From Chloroflexota bacterium (lineage in GTDB: Bacteria; Chloroflexota; Anaerolineae; 4572-78; J111): a DNA stretch of 64,000 nucleotides. Each line of letters begins with the position of its first letter. The stretch's first letter is position 1. The stretch spans positions 62,001 to 126,000 of the forward strand of contig BOKF01000005.1 in assembly GCA_016860845.1 (NCBI GenBank), written 5' to 3'. Positions 9,528 through 18,214 of this stretch are shown here, piece after piece. The notes beneath the pieces were generated by a model. It saw only the letters and a list, made by a program, of their open reading frames with translations. It was not told where the DNA came from and made no database searches. Made by a program: the position numbers and the translations under genes.

Positions 9528-9737
9528 ATGGAACTTCAGGAGATTGAAGTCATTATCGGCAAGGATGGCCGGGTTCAGCTTCAGGTGCGCGGGGTGAAGG
9601 GGCTGGCCTGCCTGGATTTGACCAAAGAGCTGGAAGCGGCGCTGGGCGGTCGGGTTGAGGCGCGCGAGATGACGCCCGAAGCGGACGAAGCCGCGGCCGA
9701 GCAGGTGCAGCAGTGGCAGCAGCAAAAGAATGGCTGA
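9528..9737 (+). CDS. DUF2997 small protein
   Basis: The 69-residue product begins MELQEIEVIIGKDGRVQLQVRG, matching the DUF2997 pattern of a short antiparallel sheet (EVxIxxDGxV) followed by a helix rich in Glu and Gln. The start is ATG 9528, 11 bases after AGGAGA; the frame is open further up to 9468 but that stretch contains the hairpin and no ribosome site. Its stop overlaps the next start by 8 bases, which indicates translational coupling with the radical SAM gene. A small partner or substrate of the radical SAM enzyme is a reasonable guess. There are no residues typical of a glycyl-radical site. Confidence 0.83.
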   Translation: MELQEIEVIIGKDGRVQLQVRGVKGLACLDLTKELEAALGGRVEAREMTPEADEAAAEQVQQWQQQKNG

Positions 9738-10296
9738 TCAGGCATTGCGAATTCACCAGTTTCTCTCCCATAGCCGGGTGAACGGGCCAGGGGTGCGGGC
9801 CGTTCTGTGGGTGCAGGGCTGCTCGCTGGGCTGTCCCGGCTGCTTCAACCCTGACACCCATTCCTTTGACTCCGGCGAGCTTGTACTCATAGACGACCTG
9901 CTGGCCCGTCTGATAGCTTTACAAGGGACGATTGAGGGCCTGACGATCAGCGGCGGGGAACCGCTGCAACAACGCTTACCCTTATTGCGGCTGCTGCGCC
10001 GGGTACGGCAGGAAACAAGCCTGACGACTCTGCTTTTCAGCGGTTTCACCTGGGCCGAAATTCAGCAGATGCCCGACGCCGAAGCTCTTCTGGCCGGCCT
10101 GGATGTGCTCATCGCCGGTCGCTACCAGGCCAGCCAGCACCTGGCCCGTGACCTGCGCGGCTCGGCCAACAAATCCGTCCATTTTCTCACCAGCCGCTAC
10201 TCGTTGAGCGATTTACAGGCCTTACCCCCCGCTGAAGTTATCATCACGGCTGAGGGTGAGGTTATGTTCAGCGGCATTGACCCGGTAGCCTGGTAA
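9730..10296 (+). CDS. NrdG-like radical SAM (4Fe-4S single cluster) enzyme
   Basis: The 188-residue minimal radical SAM protein carries GCSLGCPGCFNP near residue 34, giving the CX3CX2C ligands for the 4Fe-4S cluster, and the SAM-binding GGEP motif SGGEPLQQ near 75. Size and layout match the activase group (NrdG, PflA), but no glycyl-radical enzyme gene is in the window. The gene overlaps DUF2997 by 8 bases and ends the cassette begun at 1487. It may modify or activate a cassette protein; the substrate is unknown. Alternatively it is a queuosine-type or maturase-like enzyme, which its compact size makes less likely. Confidence 0.85.
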   Translation: MADQALRIHQFLSHSRVNGPGVRAVLWVQGCSLGCPGCFNPDTHSFDSGELVLIDDLLARLIALQGTIEGLTISGGEPLQQRLPLLRLLRRVRQETSLTTLLFSGFTWAEIQQMPDAEALLAGLDVLIAGRYQASQHLARDLRGSANKSVHFLTSRYSLSDLQALPPAEVIITAEGEVMFSGIDPVAW

Positions 10297-10347
10297 AGAC
10301 AGTGCCATGATCCTGATCCGGCTAATTTTTAACTTTAAGGAGCAACC

Positions 10348-11268
10348 ATGAGTCCAGTCCAATCGGCCGCTTCCCCCATCAGCGGGGTTTTGCCCGTATT
10401 TCAGACACCTTTCCACGAGGATGAGACGATAGATTTCGCCACGCTGGAGCGGGAAATCCACTGGCTGTATGACCAGGGCAGCGACGGCATCGTCATGGGC
10501 ATGGTCTCCGAAACGCTGAGACTGTCGAGCGAGGAGCGTCAGCAGTTGGTCGAGGCCGCTTGCCGCTTTGGCGGTAAGCGTGGAGTGGTGGTCATCAGCG
10601 TGGGGGCCGAGTCCAGCCACACGGCGGAGATGTATGCCCGGCACGCCGAGGCAGTCGGGGCCGCTGCGGTGATGGCTATTCCCCCGGTCTCGGTGGGGGT
10701 GGCCGAAGATGAACTGAAACGTTACTACGAGCGGATTATCAAAGCAATCACGATCCCGGTGATTGTGCAGGACGCCAGCGGCTATGTGGGCAAGCCGATG
10801 TCCATCGCCTTGCAAGCCAGCCTGTTCAACGAGTACGGCCAGCAGGTCATGTTCAAACCCGAAGCGACACCCATCGGGCCGCGTCTCTCGGCCCTGCGCC
10901 AGGCGACCGGTGGCCAGGCGGCCATTTTTGAAGGGACAGGCGGGATTGCCCTGGTTGACAGCTACCGCCGGGGTATTGCCGGCACTATTCCGGGGGCCGA
11001 TCTGATTGACGGAATTGTGGCCTTGTGGCGCGCGCTGCAGGCCGGCGACGAATGGCGCATCTACCAGTTGTCGCTGCCCCTCTCCGCGCTCATTGCCGTC
11101 CAAACCAGCCTGGACGCCTTTTTAGCGGTTGAGAAATATTTGCTGGTCAAACGGGGCATCTTCAAGAATACCATCGTCCGCGGCCCGGTTGGCTATGTTC
11201 TGGATGAAGAGACTCGCCAGGAAATAGACCGTTTATTTGAGCGCCTGTTGGCCGCGTTGTATGAATAA
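10348..11268 (+). CDS. Dihydrodipicolinate synthase/N-acetylneuraminate lyase family aldolase
   Basis: This 306-residue class I aldolase-fold protein belongs to the DapA superfamily. SGVLPVFQTPF starts the first strand, GMVSETLRLSSEER replaces the usual GTTGEa.tLs..E, and MFKPEATP near residue 170 supplies the Schiff-base lysine. The usual YNxP strand with its catalytic tyrosine reads VQDASGYVG, so it is probably not a housekeeping lysine-pathway DapA but a relative acting on another keto-acid. AAGGAG sits 5 bases before ATG 10348. It ends head-on against the next gene with no intergenic base (11268/11269). The substrate cannot be assigned. Confidence 0.85.
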   Translation: MSPVQSAASPISGVLPVFQTPFHEDETIDFATLEREIHWLYDQGSDGIVMGMVSETLRLSSEERQQLVEAACRFGGKRGVVVISVGAESSHTAEMYARHAEAVGAAAVMAIPPVSVGVAEDELKRYYERIIKAITIPVIVQDASGYVGKPMSIALQASLFNEYGQQVMFKPEATPIGPRLSALRQATGGQAAIFEGTGGIALVDSYRRGIAGTIPGADLIDGIVALWRALQAGDEWRIYQLSLPLSALIAVQTSLDAFLAVEKYLLVKRGIFKNTIVRGPVGYVLDEETRQEIDRLFERLLAALYE

Positions 11269-12402
11269 TTACGACGATTTATCGGATTGGGGCAGAGTGA
11301 AGAAAAAGGTGCAGCCTTCCCCGGGTATGCCTGTACTCTCGACGCCAACCTCTCCCCCCAGCTTCTCGATGATGCGCCGCACGATAGACAGGCCGAGACC
11401 GTGCCCCGTGATTTGCACCTGGCGGAGTTGGGTGAATTCGGTGAAAAGGCGGGCCTGGTCGGCGGGAACTAGGCCAGGGCCGTTATCCCGGACCCAAAAG
11501 CGAACCATGCCATCCGCTACGGAAGCCCCCAGGCGTAAGCGCGGCGGTTTTCCGCCGTATTTGATGCCATTGCTCAGGTAATTGACCCAGACCTCTTCGA
11601 TCCATGGGGCGTGCCCCAACACGACCGGCCATTCCTCGGGAAGGCTGATTTCGGCCTGGTGTTCAGCAATCACATGAGATAATTGGCTCTGGGCTTCGCC
11701 GACAATAGCCGCCATATTCAGAGGCATCTGTTCGACCTCCACTTTTCTCATCCCCGCCAGTAAAAGCAGCTCGTTGATGATACTACGCATCTTGCGCCCG
11801 CTCTTGACGATCACTTCAAGGAGCCGACGCAGGTCATCCGGCAACTCCGCTTCCCTGGCAATGATCTCGGCAAAGCCCATGACCAAACCCAGCGGATTTT
11901 TTAATTCATGGGCCACGGTCTGGGCAAAGGTATCCAACTCCTGGTTGCGTTCCTCCAGTTCGGCATTGGCCCGAGCCAGTTCGGCATTTTTTTGCCGTAA
12001 ATGCTGCTGTAAACGGCGCAGGATCAGGTGGGTGGTAATTCGAGCCATAACCTCCTCTTGCTGAAAAGGCTTGGTCACATAATCAACCGCTCCAACCTGG
12101 AATCCTTTGATTTTATTGTTTGTATCGTCCAGCGAGGTCATAAAAATCACCGGAATATCACGCGTGACCTTACTTTCTTTAAGTTTACGGCAGACCTCAA
12201 AGCCATTCATACCGGGCATCAAGACATCGAGCAGGATCAGATCGGGCAGGGCATGCTCAAGCCGCTGGAAGGTGCTGGGGCCGTCCTTCGCCACCAGAAC
12301 TTTGAAACCGCTATCCTTGAGTGTATCAAGCAGGAGTTCCAGGTTGGTCGGGTTATCATCCACGATTAAAAGGGTGCCTGTTACGATTTCCTCAGATGCC
12401 AT
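11269..12402 (-). CDS. Response regulator-histidine kinase (REC-HisKA-HATPase)
   Basis: The 377-residue protein has a receiver first (residues about 8-125, with DD near 15 and phospho-acceptor Asp in LLDVLMPG), then a short coiled coil (HLRQKNAELARANAELEER), HisKA with phospho-His in VAHELKNPLG near 167, and a HATPase with the N box, DNGPGL and GHGLGL motifs. There is no sensor or membrane segment, so input must come from phosphotransfer. It overlaps the upstream hybrid kinase by 11 bases and has GGAGG before its ATG, so the two are one operon and very likely one relay. No output domain is present; the target may be encoded elsewhere. Confidence 0.92.
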   Translation of the reverse strand: MASEEIVTGTLLIVDDNPTNLELLLDTLKDSGFKVLVAKDGPSTFQRLEHALPDLILLDVLMPGMNGFEVCRKLKESKVTRDIPVIFMTSLDDTNNKIKGFQVGAVDYVTKPFQQEEVMARITTHLILRRLQQHLRQKNAELARANAELEERNQELDTFAQTVAHELKNPLGLVMGFAEIIAREAELPDDLRRLLEVIVKSGRKMRSIINELLLLAGMRKVEVEQMPLNMAAIVGEAQSQLSHVIAEHQAEISLPEEWPVVLGHAPWIEEVWVNYLSNGIKYGGKPPRLRLGASVADGMVRFWVRDNGPGLVPADQARLFTEFTQLRQVQITGHGLGLSIVRRIIEKLGGEVGVESTGIPGEGCTFFFTLPQSDKSS

Positions 12403-15400
12403 AGCCTTCCTCCATGTACGGTTTGACCAAATTACAGATTTTCTCCAGATCGAACGACTTGGTTAACCGCTGTATCTCGGCCACAAAGGGGGATAGGTTT
12501 TCATCAGTCTGTTTTAATTGAGCCAGCCGGGAACGAATGCCGACAATATCACCCATCTGGGCCAATTCAAATAGGAGCGCCGCCTCAGCCGGAGGAGGAC
12601 CGACTGGGAGCGTGTCCGAACCGGTGGGGGAGGGAAAAATTTCTTCGGTATTTACTTTGCCGTCTTCATCCCTGCTATTGCGTTGCTCGTCAAGAATCCA
12701 GGTCAAGCCCAGATATCGTTGCAGCGTATCCAGCACCATTTCGACCTGGACCGGTTTGGACAGGAAGTCGTTGCAGCCGGCCGCCAGGCTTTGCTGCCGG
12801 GTGACCCCAAAAGCACTGGCTGAAACCGCAATAATGATCACCTCGTTCAACTCCGGCGATTGGCGAAGGTGTTGGGCCACCTCCAACCCACTCAAGCCAG
12901 GCATCACCAAATCCAACAGGATCAAGTCAGGTCGAGCCTCATTGGCCTTGAGCAGCCCCGCCAGGCCGTCTACCGCCTCCATGACCTCAAACCCTAACGG
13001 AGTAAGCAAGTTGACCAAAACCGCGCGGTTATCCCGATTATCGTCAATGACCAGGATTTTGTAACGGGAACCTTCATACCCTACAATGTGGCTGGCCGCA
13101 GGGGCGTCCACCCAATCCGTTACCACCGGCAGTCTGACCTCCAGCCAAAAGGTACTGCCCTGACCCGAATGACTTTCCACATGCAGTTCGCCACCCATTA
13201 ACTCGGCCAGCTTGCGGCTGATGGGCAAACCCAGCCCCGCGCCTTCAATGGAATGTAAGCCATCAATTTGATGGAAAGGCTGGAAAATCTGTTCCCACTG
13301 CCCTGGAGCAATACCGATGCCGGTATCACCTACCTCGAAGCGGAACAAATATTCCGGCTGCTCCCGAAGATCAGCTTCCGTGGCCGAGACGCTAAAAGTG
13401 ACCTGGCCCTGCTCTGTAAATTTGACGGCATTGCTTAACAGGTTCAGTAAGATCTGTCGCAGCCGGCGCGGGTCGCCGCGCACGACGGTGGGCAAGGTGG
13501 AGCGAATATCGTATTTGAAGGCCAGCCCTTTTTGTTCGGCTTGCAGGCGGGCCATGTCGGCAATCATCTGCAAAAACTCATTCACCCGGAAGGTGACAGG
13601 GTGTAAATCCATCCGGCCGGCCTCAATTTTGGACAAATCGAGAATGTCGTTGATCAGAGTCAGCAGGTGCTCGCTGCTGCGGTGAACGGTGGATAAACCT
13701 TCCAGCAACCAATTCATTTCAGCCTCGCCCCGCCGCCGCGCCTCGCGCTGCAAGATTTGGGCGTAGCCCATTATTCCATTGAGGGGCGTGCGCAGTTCGT
13801 GGCTCATGTGGGCCAGAAATTCACTTTTGGCCCGATTAGCCACTTCGGCCAGCACTTTGGCCTCATTCAGTTCGGCCTCGACCCGCTTGCGTTCGGCAAT
13901 TTCTTGCTCAAGTTGGGCCACCGCCGCCAGCAATTCGCCGGTGCGCGTGGCGACCATCTCTTCGAGCTGGGTTTGGTACCGCTGCAACTCGGCCTCCGTT
14001 CGTTTCCGCTCGGTGATGTCTCGCAGCCTGACCACCAGCATCTTTTCTCCGCCGACTTCGAACTGGGAGATAGAAGCTTCCGCCGGGAAAATCTTCCCAT
14101 TTTTGCGTTGCCCAAAAACCAAGCCCCGCGAGTTCATCGGCCGTAAAATATCGCCGGAGGCCATAAAGTTTTGCACTTTCTGACGATGAGCCGGCCCATA
14201 TTCTTTGGGCAGGAGCAGGTCAAGGGGTTGGCCGACCATTTCCTCAGCCAGGTAGCCAAATATTTTTTCGGCGCCCTGGCTAAAAAGGTTAATTTCTTGA
14301 GCAGGATTAATGGCGATAATCGCATCTTCCGAAATATTGACGATGCCGGCCAGCCGGGCCTGCGAAGCCTGTAACGCTGCTTCTGCCTGTTTCCACTCGG
14401 TAATATCTACGTACATAGCCCGGACCTCGCTGACCTGGCCCTGCCCATCCGTTTCGGGAAAAGATTGCAGAAGCGTCTGAATAACTTGCCCCTCCCGGGT
14501 AATCAATTCACGTTCGTCGGTTATAGGCCGGCCCGTCAGCGTTTTCCGGACATATTGGGATTTAGCCTGGGATGAGGGAGTATAAAATACTTCAATAGAC
14601 TGTCCCAAAATCTTGGCGCGCTCGTAGCCCAGCGTTCGGGCGAATAGTTCGTTACAATCAGCGATAATCGGCTGGCCATCCTGGATATGGACAATGACAT
14701 CCATTAACGGCGCTCCCTCAAACAGGGTGCGATAGCGCTGCTCGGCCTGTTGGAGTTCCCGCCGCTGGCTTTGCAAGGTGCCGGTCATCTCGTCAAAAGC
14801 GCGGCCCAGTTCACCCACTTCGTCCGGACTACTGGCGATACCACTGCGGATGCTCCAATCCCCGGCAGCCAGTTGGCGGGTAGCGTTAACCAATTTCTTT
14901 ACCCGGCGCAAAATAAACAGATCACTCCCTAACCAGGCGGCGACCAGGGCCAGCAGCGCGCTGAGGACCAGGGCGCTAAGATTAAGTTGGCTTAACCGGT
15001 CAACTTCGGCCAGGGCCACATCTGTAGGGATGCCGACACTCACGTAGACCTCATTTTGATCCAGATTATTGAAGAGTGGGGTGAAAGCGTACAACCGGTG
15101 CACACCATCAAGGCCCACTGTCTCCCCTGTACCTTCCACTTGGCGAGCACGGACAGCCTGCACCACGGGGCTGTCAGGATTAGTTCGACCGACGAAACCG
15201 GCCGGATCAGGGTAGCGGGCCAGGATAGTACCTTGCCAGTCAATCACCGCCAACGCTGACCCGGCCGGCAACCCTGCTGCAACCCCTAACTGATCGAACC
15301 AGGCTAAATCAAGCCAGGTCAACAGAACGGCCTCGGGCTGCCCCTCTGCGTCCAGGAGAGGATAACCGATGGGTAAGACAAATTTGTTGCTTAAGGGGTC

Positions 15401-15841
15401 TTTTTGATAATTACCAACGGTCGCCTCACGATTTTGCGGGACCTGCTGAAACCAGGACTGAGCGGCCAGGTTAACGGATTGGGGCAGCGGGCGGGCGCTG
15501 CAAATAAGGTTTCCGGCCAGGTCGGCCACGCCGAAATTGGTGTAGCGTGAATCCTTTGCCAGTAAATTGCCGAGGAACGCCGCGCAGTTAGCCGAACTGC
15601 TGTTGTGTAGTTGAGGGATTTGAGCCAGCCCCGCCAGGAGTTGGCCAGTATCTTCAATAAGCAGTTGCTGCTGCCGGGAGGCAATCTGGGCCACTCTCAA
15701 AGTTTCCTGATGGACCTGGGTTATGTTTGCGCGGCGGGTGCTCAGGTTGGCGTAGAGGATCAAGCCCAGAGCGGGAAGAAGAGCGAGCAGCACCAACAGG
15801 ACAATCCGGCTCCGCAGATTGGCGAGGAAGAAACGCAGCAT
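12392..15841 (-). CDS. Membrane hybrid sensor histidine kinase (cache-HAMP-PAS-PAS-HisKA-HATPase-REC)
   Basis: The 1149-residue kinase has a first transmembrane helix at about residues 10-32 and an extracytoplasmic cache-like sensor at about 35-280. A second helix near 290-310 is followed by HAMP, two PAS domains (about 390-500 and 515-640) and a coiled coil. HisKA carries FLAHMSHELRTPLNG, then HATPase (DTGIGI, GAGLGL), then a receiver with LLDLVMPG. The tail of about 70 residues is a helical region often found behind receivers in such kinases, not a clear Hpt. I moved the start to ATG 15841 because GGGAGGGGG lies 8 bases upstream and the membrane helix follows at once. The ligand is unknown. 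Confidence 0.92.
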   Translation of the reverse strand: MLRFFLANLRSRIVLLVLLALLPALGLILYANLSTRRANITQVHQETLRVAQIASRQQQLLIEDTGQLLAGLAQIPQLHNSSSANCAAFLGNLLAKDSRYTNFGVADLAGNLICSARPLPQSVNLAAQSWFQQVPQNREATVGNYQKDPLSNKFVLPIGYPLLDAEGQPEAVLLTWLDLAWFDQLGVAAGLPAGSALAVIDWQGTILARYPDPAGFVGRTNPDSPVVQAVRARQVEGTGETVGLDGVHRLYAFTPLFNNLDQNEVYVSVGIPTDVALAEVDRLSQLNLSALVLSALLALVAAWLGSDLFILRRVKKLVNATRQLAAGDWSIRSGIASSPDEVGELGRAFDEMTGTLQSQRRELQQAEQRYRTLFEGAPLMDVIVHIQDGQPIIADCNELFARTLGYERAKILGQSIEVFYTPSSQAKSQYVRKTLTGRPITDERELITREGQVIQTLLQSFPETDGQGQVSEVRAMYVDITEWKQAEAALQASQARLAGIVNISEDAIIAINPAQEINLFSQGAEKIFGYLAEEMVGQPLDLLLPKEYGPAHRQKVQNFMASGDILRPMNSRGLVFGQRKNGKIFPAEASISQFEVGGEKMLVVRLRDITERKRTEAELQRYQTQLEEMVATRTGELLAAVAQLEQEIAERKRVEAELNEAKVLAEVANRAKSEFLAHMSHELRTPLNGIMGYAQILQREARRRGEAEMNWLLEGLSTVHRSSEHLLTLINDILDLSKIEAGRMDLHPVTFRVNEFLQMIADMARLQAEQKGLAFKYDIRSTLPTVVRGDPRRLRQILLNLLSNAVKFTEQGQVTFSVSATEADLREQPEYLFRFEVGDTGIGIAPGQWEQIFQPFHQIDGLHSIEGAGLGLPISRKLAELMGGELHVESHSGQGSTFWLEVRLPVVTDWVDAPAASHIVGYEGSRYKILVIDDNRDNRAVLVNLLTPLGFEVMEAVDGLAGLLKANEARPDLILLDLVMPGLSGLEVAQHLRQSPELNEVIIIAVSASAFGVTRQQSLAAGCNDFLSKPVQVEMVLDTLQRYLGLTWILDEQRNSRDEDGKVNTEEIFPSPTGSDTLPVGPPPAEAALLFELAQMGDIVGIRSRLAQLKQTDENLSPFVAEIQRLTKSFDLEKICNLVKPYMEEGYGI

Positions 15842-16057
15842 CAATTTTACCCCCTCCCTAGATTTTACCGTAAACTGTAATTGTGGCAACCTGACGGGTG
15901 TCTGTCCCGGATTTTAGGTGCTCTGTAGGGCAAATTGACAACTTGCCTTACATCCGCTTAAAAACATGACAAGAATTCTTAACAAGTGAGCTCCAGGATT
16001 CTTGATTCCAGGGAGTTTTAGCCTAAAATATGCCGGTCACTAATTTTTTGGTACTCC

Positions 16058-16118
16058 GGTGACTGGCACTTTTCTCCTTGAGAACAGCAAGCTTAGGGCT
16101 AACCAAGTGCCAGTCACC
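16058..16118. repeat. Perfect 14-bp inverted repeat upstream of the CYTH-CHAD gene
   Basis: GGTGACTGGCACTT at 16058-16071 is the exact reverse complement of 16105-16118, separated by 33 bases. It ends 17 bases before ATG 16136 and could form a leader hairpin or serve as an operator. The rest of the 15842-16135 gap is AT-rich and must carry divergent promoters; a minor palindrome (AAGAATTCTT) lies near 15970. Confidence 0.7.
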
Positions 16119-16135
16119 TTTAGAGGGGCGAAGCT

Positions 16136-18109
16136 ATGGAGAAGATAGAAACAGAAGCAAAGTTCGTTATTCCTGACTCTTCTACCTTTGCCGCGTTACA
16201 AAAATTGACCCGCCTGGGTGACTTTAAATTAAGATCCATTGGCGTCAAAGCAGCGGTTGATCGCTACCTGGATACAGCGGACAAACGCCTGTATCAGGCT
16301 GGTTGGGCCTGCCGCCTGAGAAGTATCGCTGATAAACAACTCCTCACGCTGAAGTCTCTAACCCCCGCCCAGGGCAAGCTGCACCACCGGCGAGAATTGG
16401 AAATAGAAGTGGAACCGGCCCAGGCGCAAGCGGAGCAGTGGCAAAGCTGGCCCGACAGCCCGGCCAAAGAATTGATCGGGCAGATCGCCGGCTCTGCTCC
16501 TCTGCAAATTTTGTTCACCCTTTATCAAACCCGGCATCAGTTTCATGTTTTGAAGCACGACCAACCTATCATCGAACTGAGCCTGGACGAAGTTTCGCTC
16601 AACGATGCGGGTCGGGTCAATTATCGGGAACTTGAAGCCGAGTTGATCGAGTCTGGGGACGAGACGGATTTGGGGTTGCTGGTTGAAGCGCTGCAAGCCC
16701 GCTGGCCGCTCCAGGCCGAACCCTGGAGCAAATTCGAGCGGGCTTGGGCCGAAGTCTTCGCCCCCGCACCAGGAGACGCACAGAGCGATCAGCCCATAAG
16801 CGACAAATTGACCGAGCCGGAAAAGACCTTTTTGGAAAGAATCGCCGCCGGTCCCAGTAACCGGCTAAGCAAGCGGGCTATGATCGTGCTCATGCTGGCC
16901 AGTGACAGTTCGGTCGCCAACATTGCTAGAGAAGTGGGTTTGACCCCCAGCACAATCCGGCGCTGGCAAAAGAAGTTTGCCCAAAAACGGCTGAATATAT
17001 TTCCGGCTGCTGTGCTTGATGGAGAACAAGCCTCTGCAGAGCCGGAGGAACCGGCTCAGATGGTCGCGACCTCCCCCAAGAAGAAGAAAGCCAAAAAAGA
17101 ATCGCGCCTTCCCGCCGAATGGCCCCAGGGCACAACGGCCATCGAATATCCGCTCCGCGACCGGATTGGCCTGGAGCCGTTCGACTCCCTGGCCGAAGCG
17201 GGCCGCAAGGTCCTGGGATTTTACTTTGCCCAGATGCTGGCCCATGAGCCAGGGACACGTTTAGGCCAGGATATTGAAGCGGTGCATGATATGCGGGTCG
17301 CTACCCGGCGCATGCGGGCAGCCTTCCGGGTTTTTGAGACCGGGCTGCGCAAAAAGGCGATCCAGCCGTTACTCGATGGCTTAAGGGCCACTGGCCGCAA
17401 CCTGGGCCGGGTTCGCGATTTGGATGTCCTCCTGGAAAAGCTGGAGCGCTATCAGTCCTCCCTGCCCGAGAGCGACTCATCCGGCTTGCAGCCCTTGCGA
17501 GAGATGTGGCTCACACAACGAAAGCAGGCCCGCCAGGAGCTGCTGGTCTACCTGGACAGCAAAAAATATCAGCGATTCCAACAAGATTTTCTGAAATTTG
17601 TGACCACCCCCGGCCTGGGAGCCAAAGCCATTCCCACCGATAAACCTGTCCCCTACCAGTTGCGCCACCTCGTTCAATGTTTGATCTACAAACGGTTTGA
17701 AGCTGTTCAAGCCTACGACAGAGTGCTCGGCGAGGCCAATCTTGAAACACTGCACCAGCTCAGGATCACTTTCAAGCAGTTCCGTTATGCCCTGGAGTAT
17801 TTTGCCGAAATCTTGGGTGAGGAAGGCCAGCGGGTTATTGGGGAAGTCAAAGTCCTCCAGGACCACCTGGGTGAGCTAAACGATGCCAAAGTAGCGGCTG
17901 AAATGCTAAGCGAGCTTTTAGCGGATTGGGTTAAAAGCCGGCCAGACCAGCCGCAGGTCGAGCAGTTCAGCCCTGCCTCCATCGCCGCTTATCTGCAAGC
18001 TAAGCTGGAGGAGCGCCAACATCTGCTGGAGACTTTCCCGCAAACCTGGGCGCGCTTTAATCGTCCGGAGTTGCGGCGCGACTTGGCCCTGGCGATATCC
18101 GTTTTATGA
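16136..18109 (+). CDS. CYTH-HTH-CHAD fusion protein (triphosphate/polyphosphate related)
   Basis: The 657-residue protein starts with a CYTH domain (1-205) with an intact ExExK motif (ETEAK, residues 5-9), typical of metal-dependent inorganic triphosphatases. It ends with a CHAD domain (about 345-657) with paired helical repeats VHDMRVATRRMRAAFRVF and LHQLRITFKQFRYALEYF, which bind polyphosphate in known members. Between them (about 235-285) is a homeodomain-like helix-turn-helix, LSKRAMIVLMLAS...VGLTPSTIRRWQKKF, of the sort found at the N-terminus of IS630-type transposases, plus a lysine-rich linker (PKKKKAKKE). CYTH-CHAD fusions are common; the inserted HTH is unusual. Cytoplasmic, nucleoid- or polyP-associated. 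Confidence 0.9.
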   Translation: MEKIETEAKFVIPDSSTFAALQKLTRLGDFKLRSIGVKAAVDRYLDTADKRLYQAGWACRLRSIADKQLLTLKSLTPAQGKLHHRRELEIEVEPAQAQAEQWQSWPDSPAKELIGQIAGSAPLQILFTLYQTRHQFHVLKHDQPIIELSLDEVSLNDAGRVNYRELEAELIESGDETDLGLLVEALQARWPLQAEPWSKFERAWAEVFAPAPGDAQSDQPISDKLTEPEKTFLERIAAGPSNRLSKRAMIVLMLASDSSVANIAREVGLTPSTIRRWQKKFAQKRLNIFPAAVLDGEQASAEPEEPAQMVATSPKKKKAKKESRLPAEWPQGTTAIEYPLRDRIGLEPFDSLAEAGRKVLGFYFAQMLAHEPGTRLGQDIEAVHDMRVATRRMRAAFRVFETGLRKKAIQPLLDGLRATGRNLGRVRDLDVLLEKLERYQSSLPESDSSGLQPLREMWLTQRKQARQELLVYLDSKKYQRFQQDFLKFVTTPGLGAKAIPTDKPVPYQLRHLVQCLIYKRFEAVQAYDRVLGEANLETLHQLRITFKQFRYALEYFAEILGEEGQRVIGEVKVLQDHLGELNDAKVAAEMLSELLADWVKSRPDQPQVEQFSPASIAAYLQAKLEERQHLLETFPQTWARFNRPELRRDLALAISVL

Positions 18110-18121
18110 GCCTTCAACTCC

Positions 18122-18191
18122 TGTCATTTCGAGCGCAGGGAGAAATCCCCGCAGACTCTGTCGGGATTTCTCGCTATCGCTCGAAATGACA
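18122..18191. repeat. Long imperfect palindrome (TCATTTCGAG type)
   Basis: TGTCATTTCGAGCG at 18123-18136 is complementary to CGCTCGAAATGACA near 18178-18191, and AGAAATCCC at 18141-18149 pairs with GGGATTTCT near 18163-18171. It lies between two same-strand genes and ends 23 bases before the next start. Similar palindromes are dispersed in many bacterial genomes; one copy is seen here. Confidence 0.75.
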
Positions 18192-18214
18192 TGCTAAAAA
18201 GGGGGACACAATAG

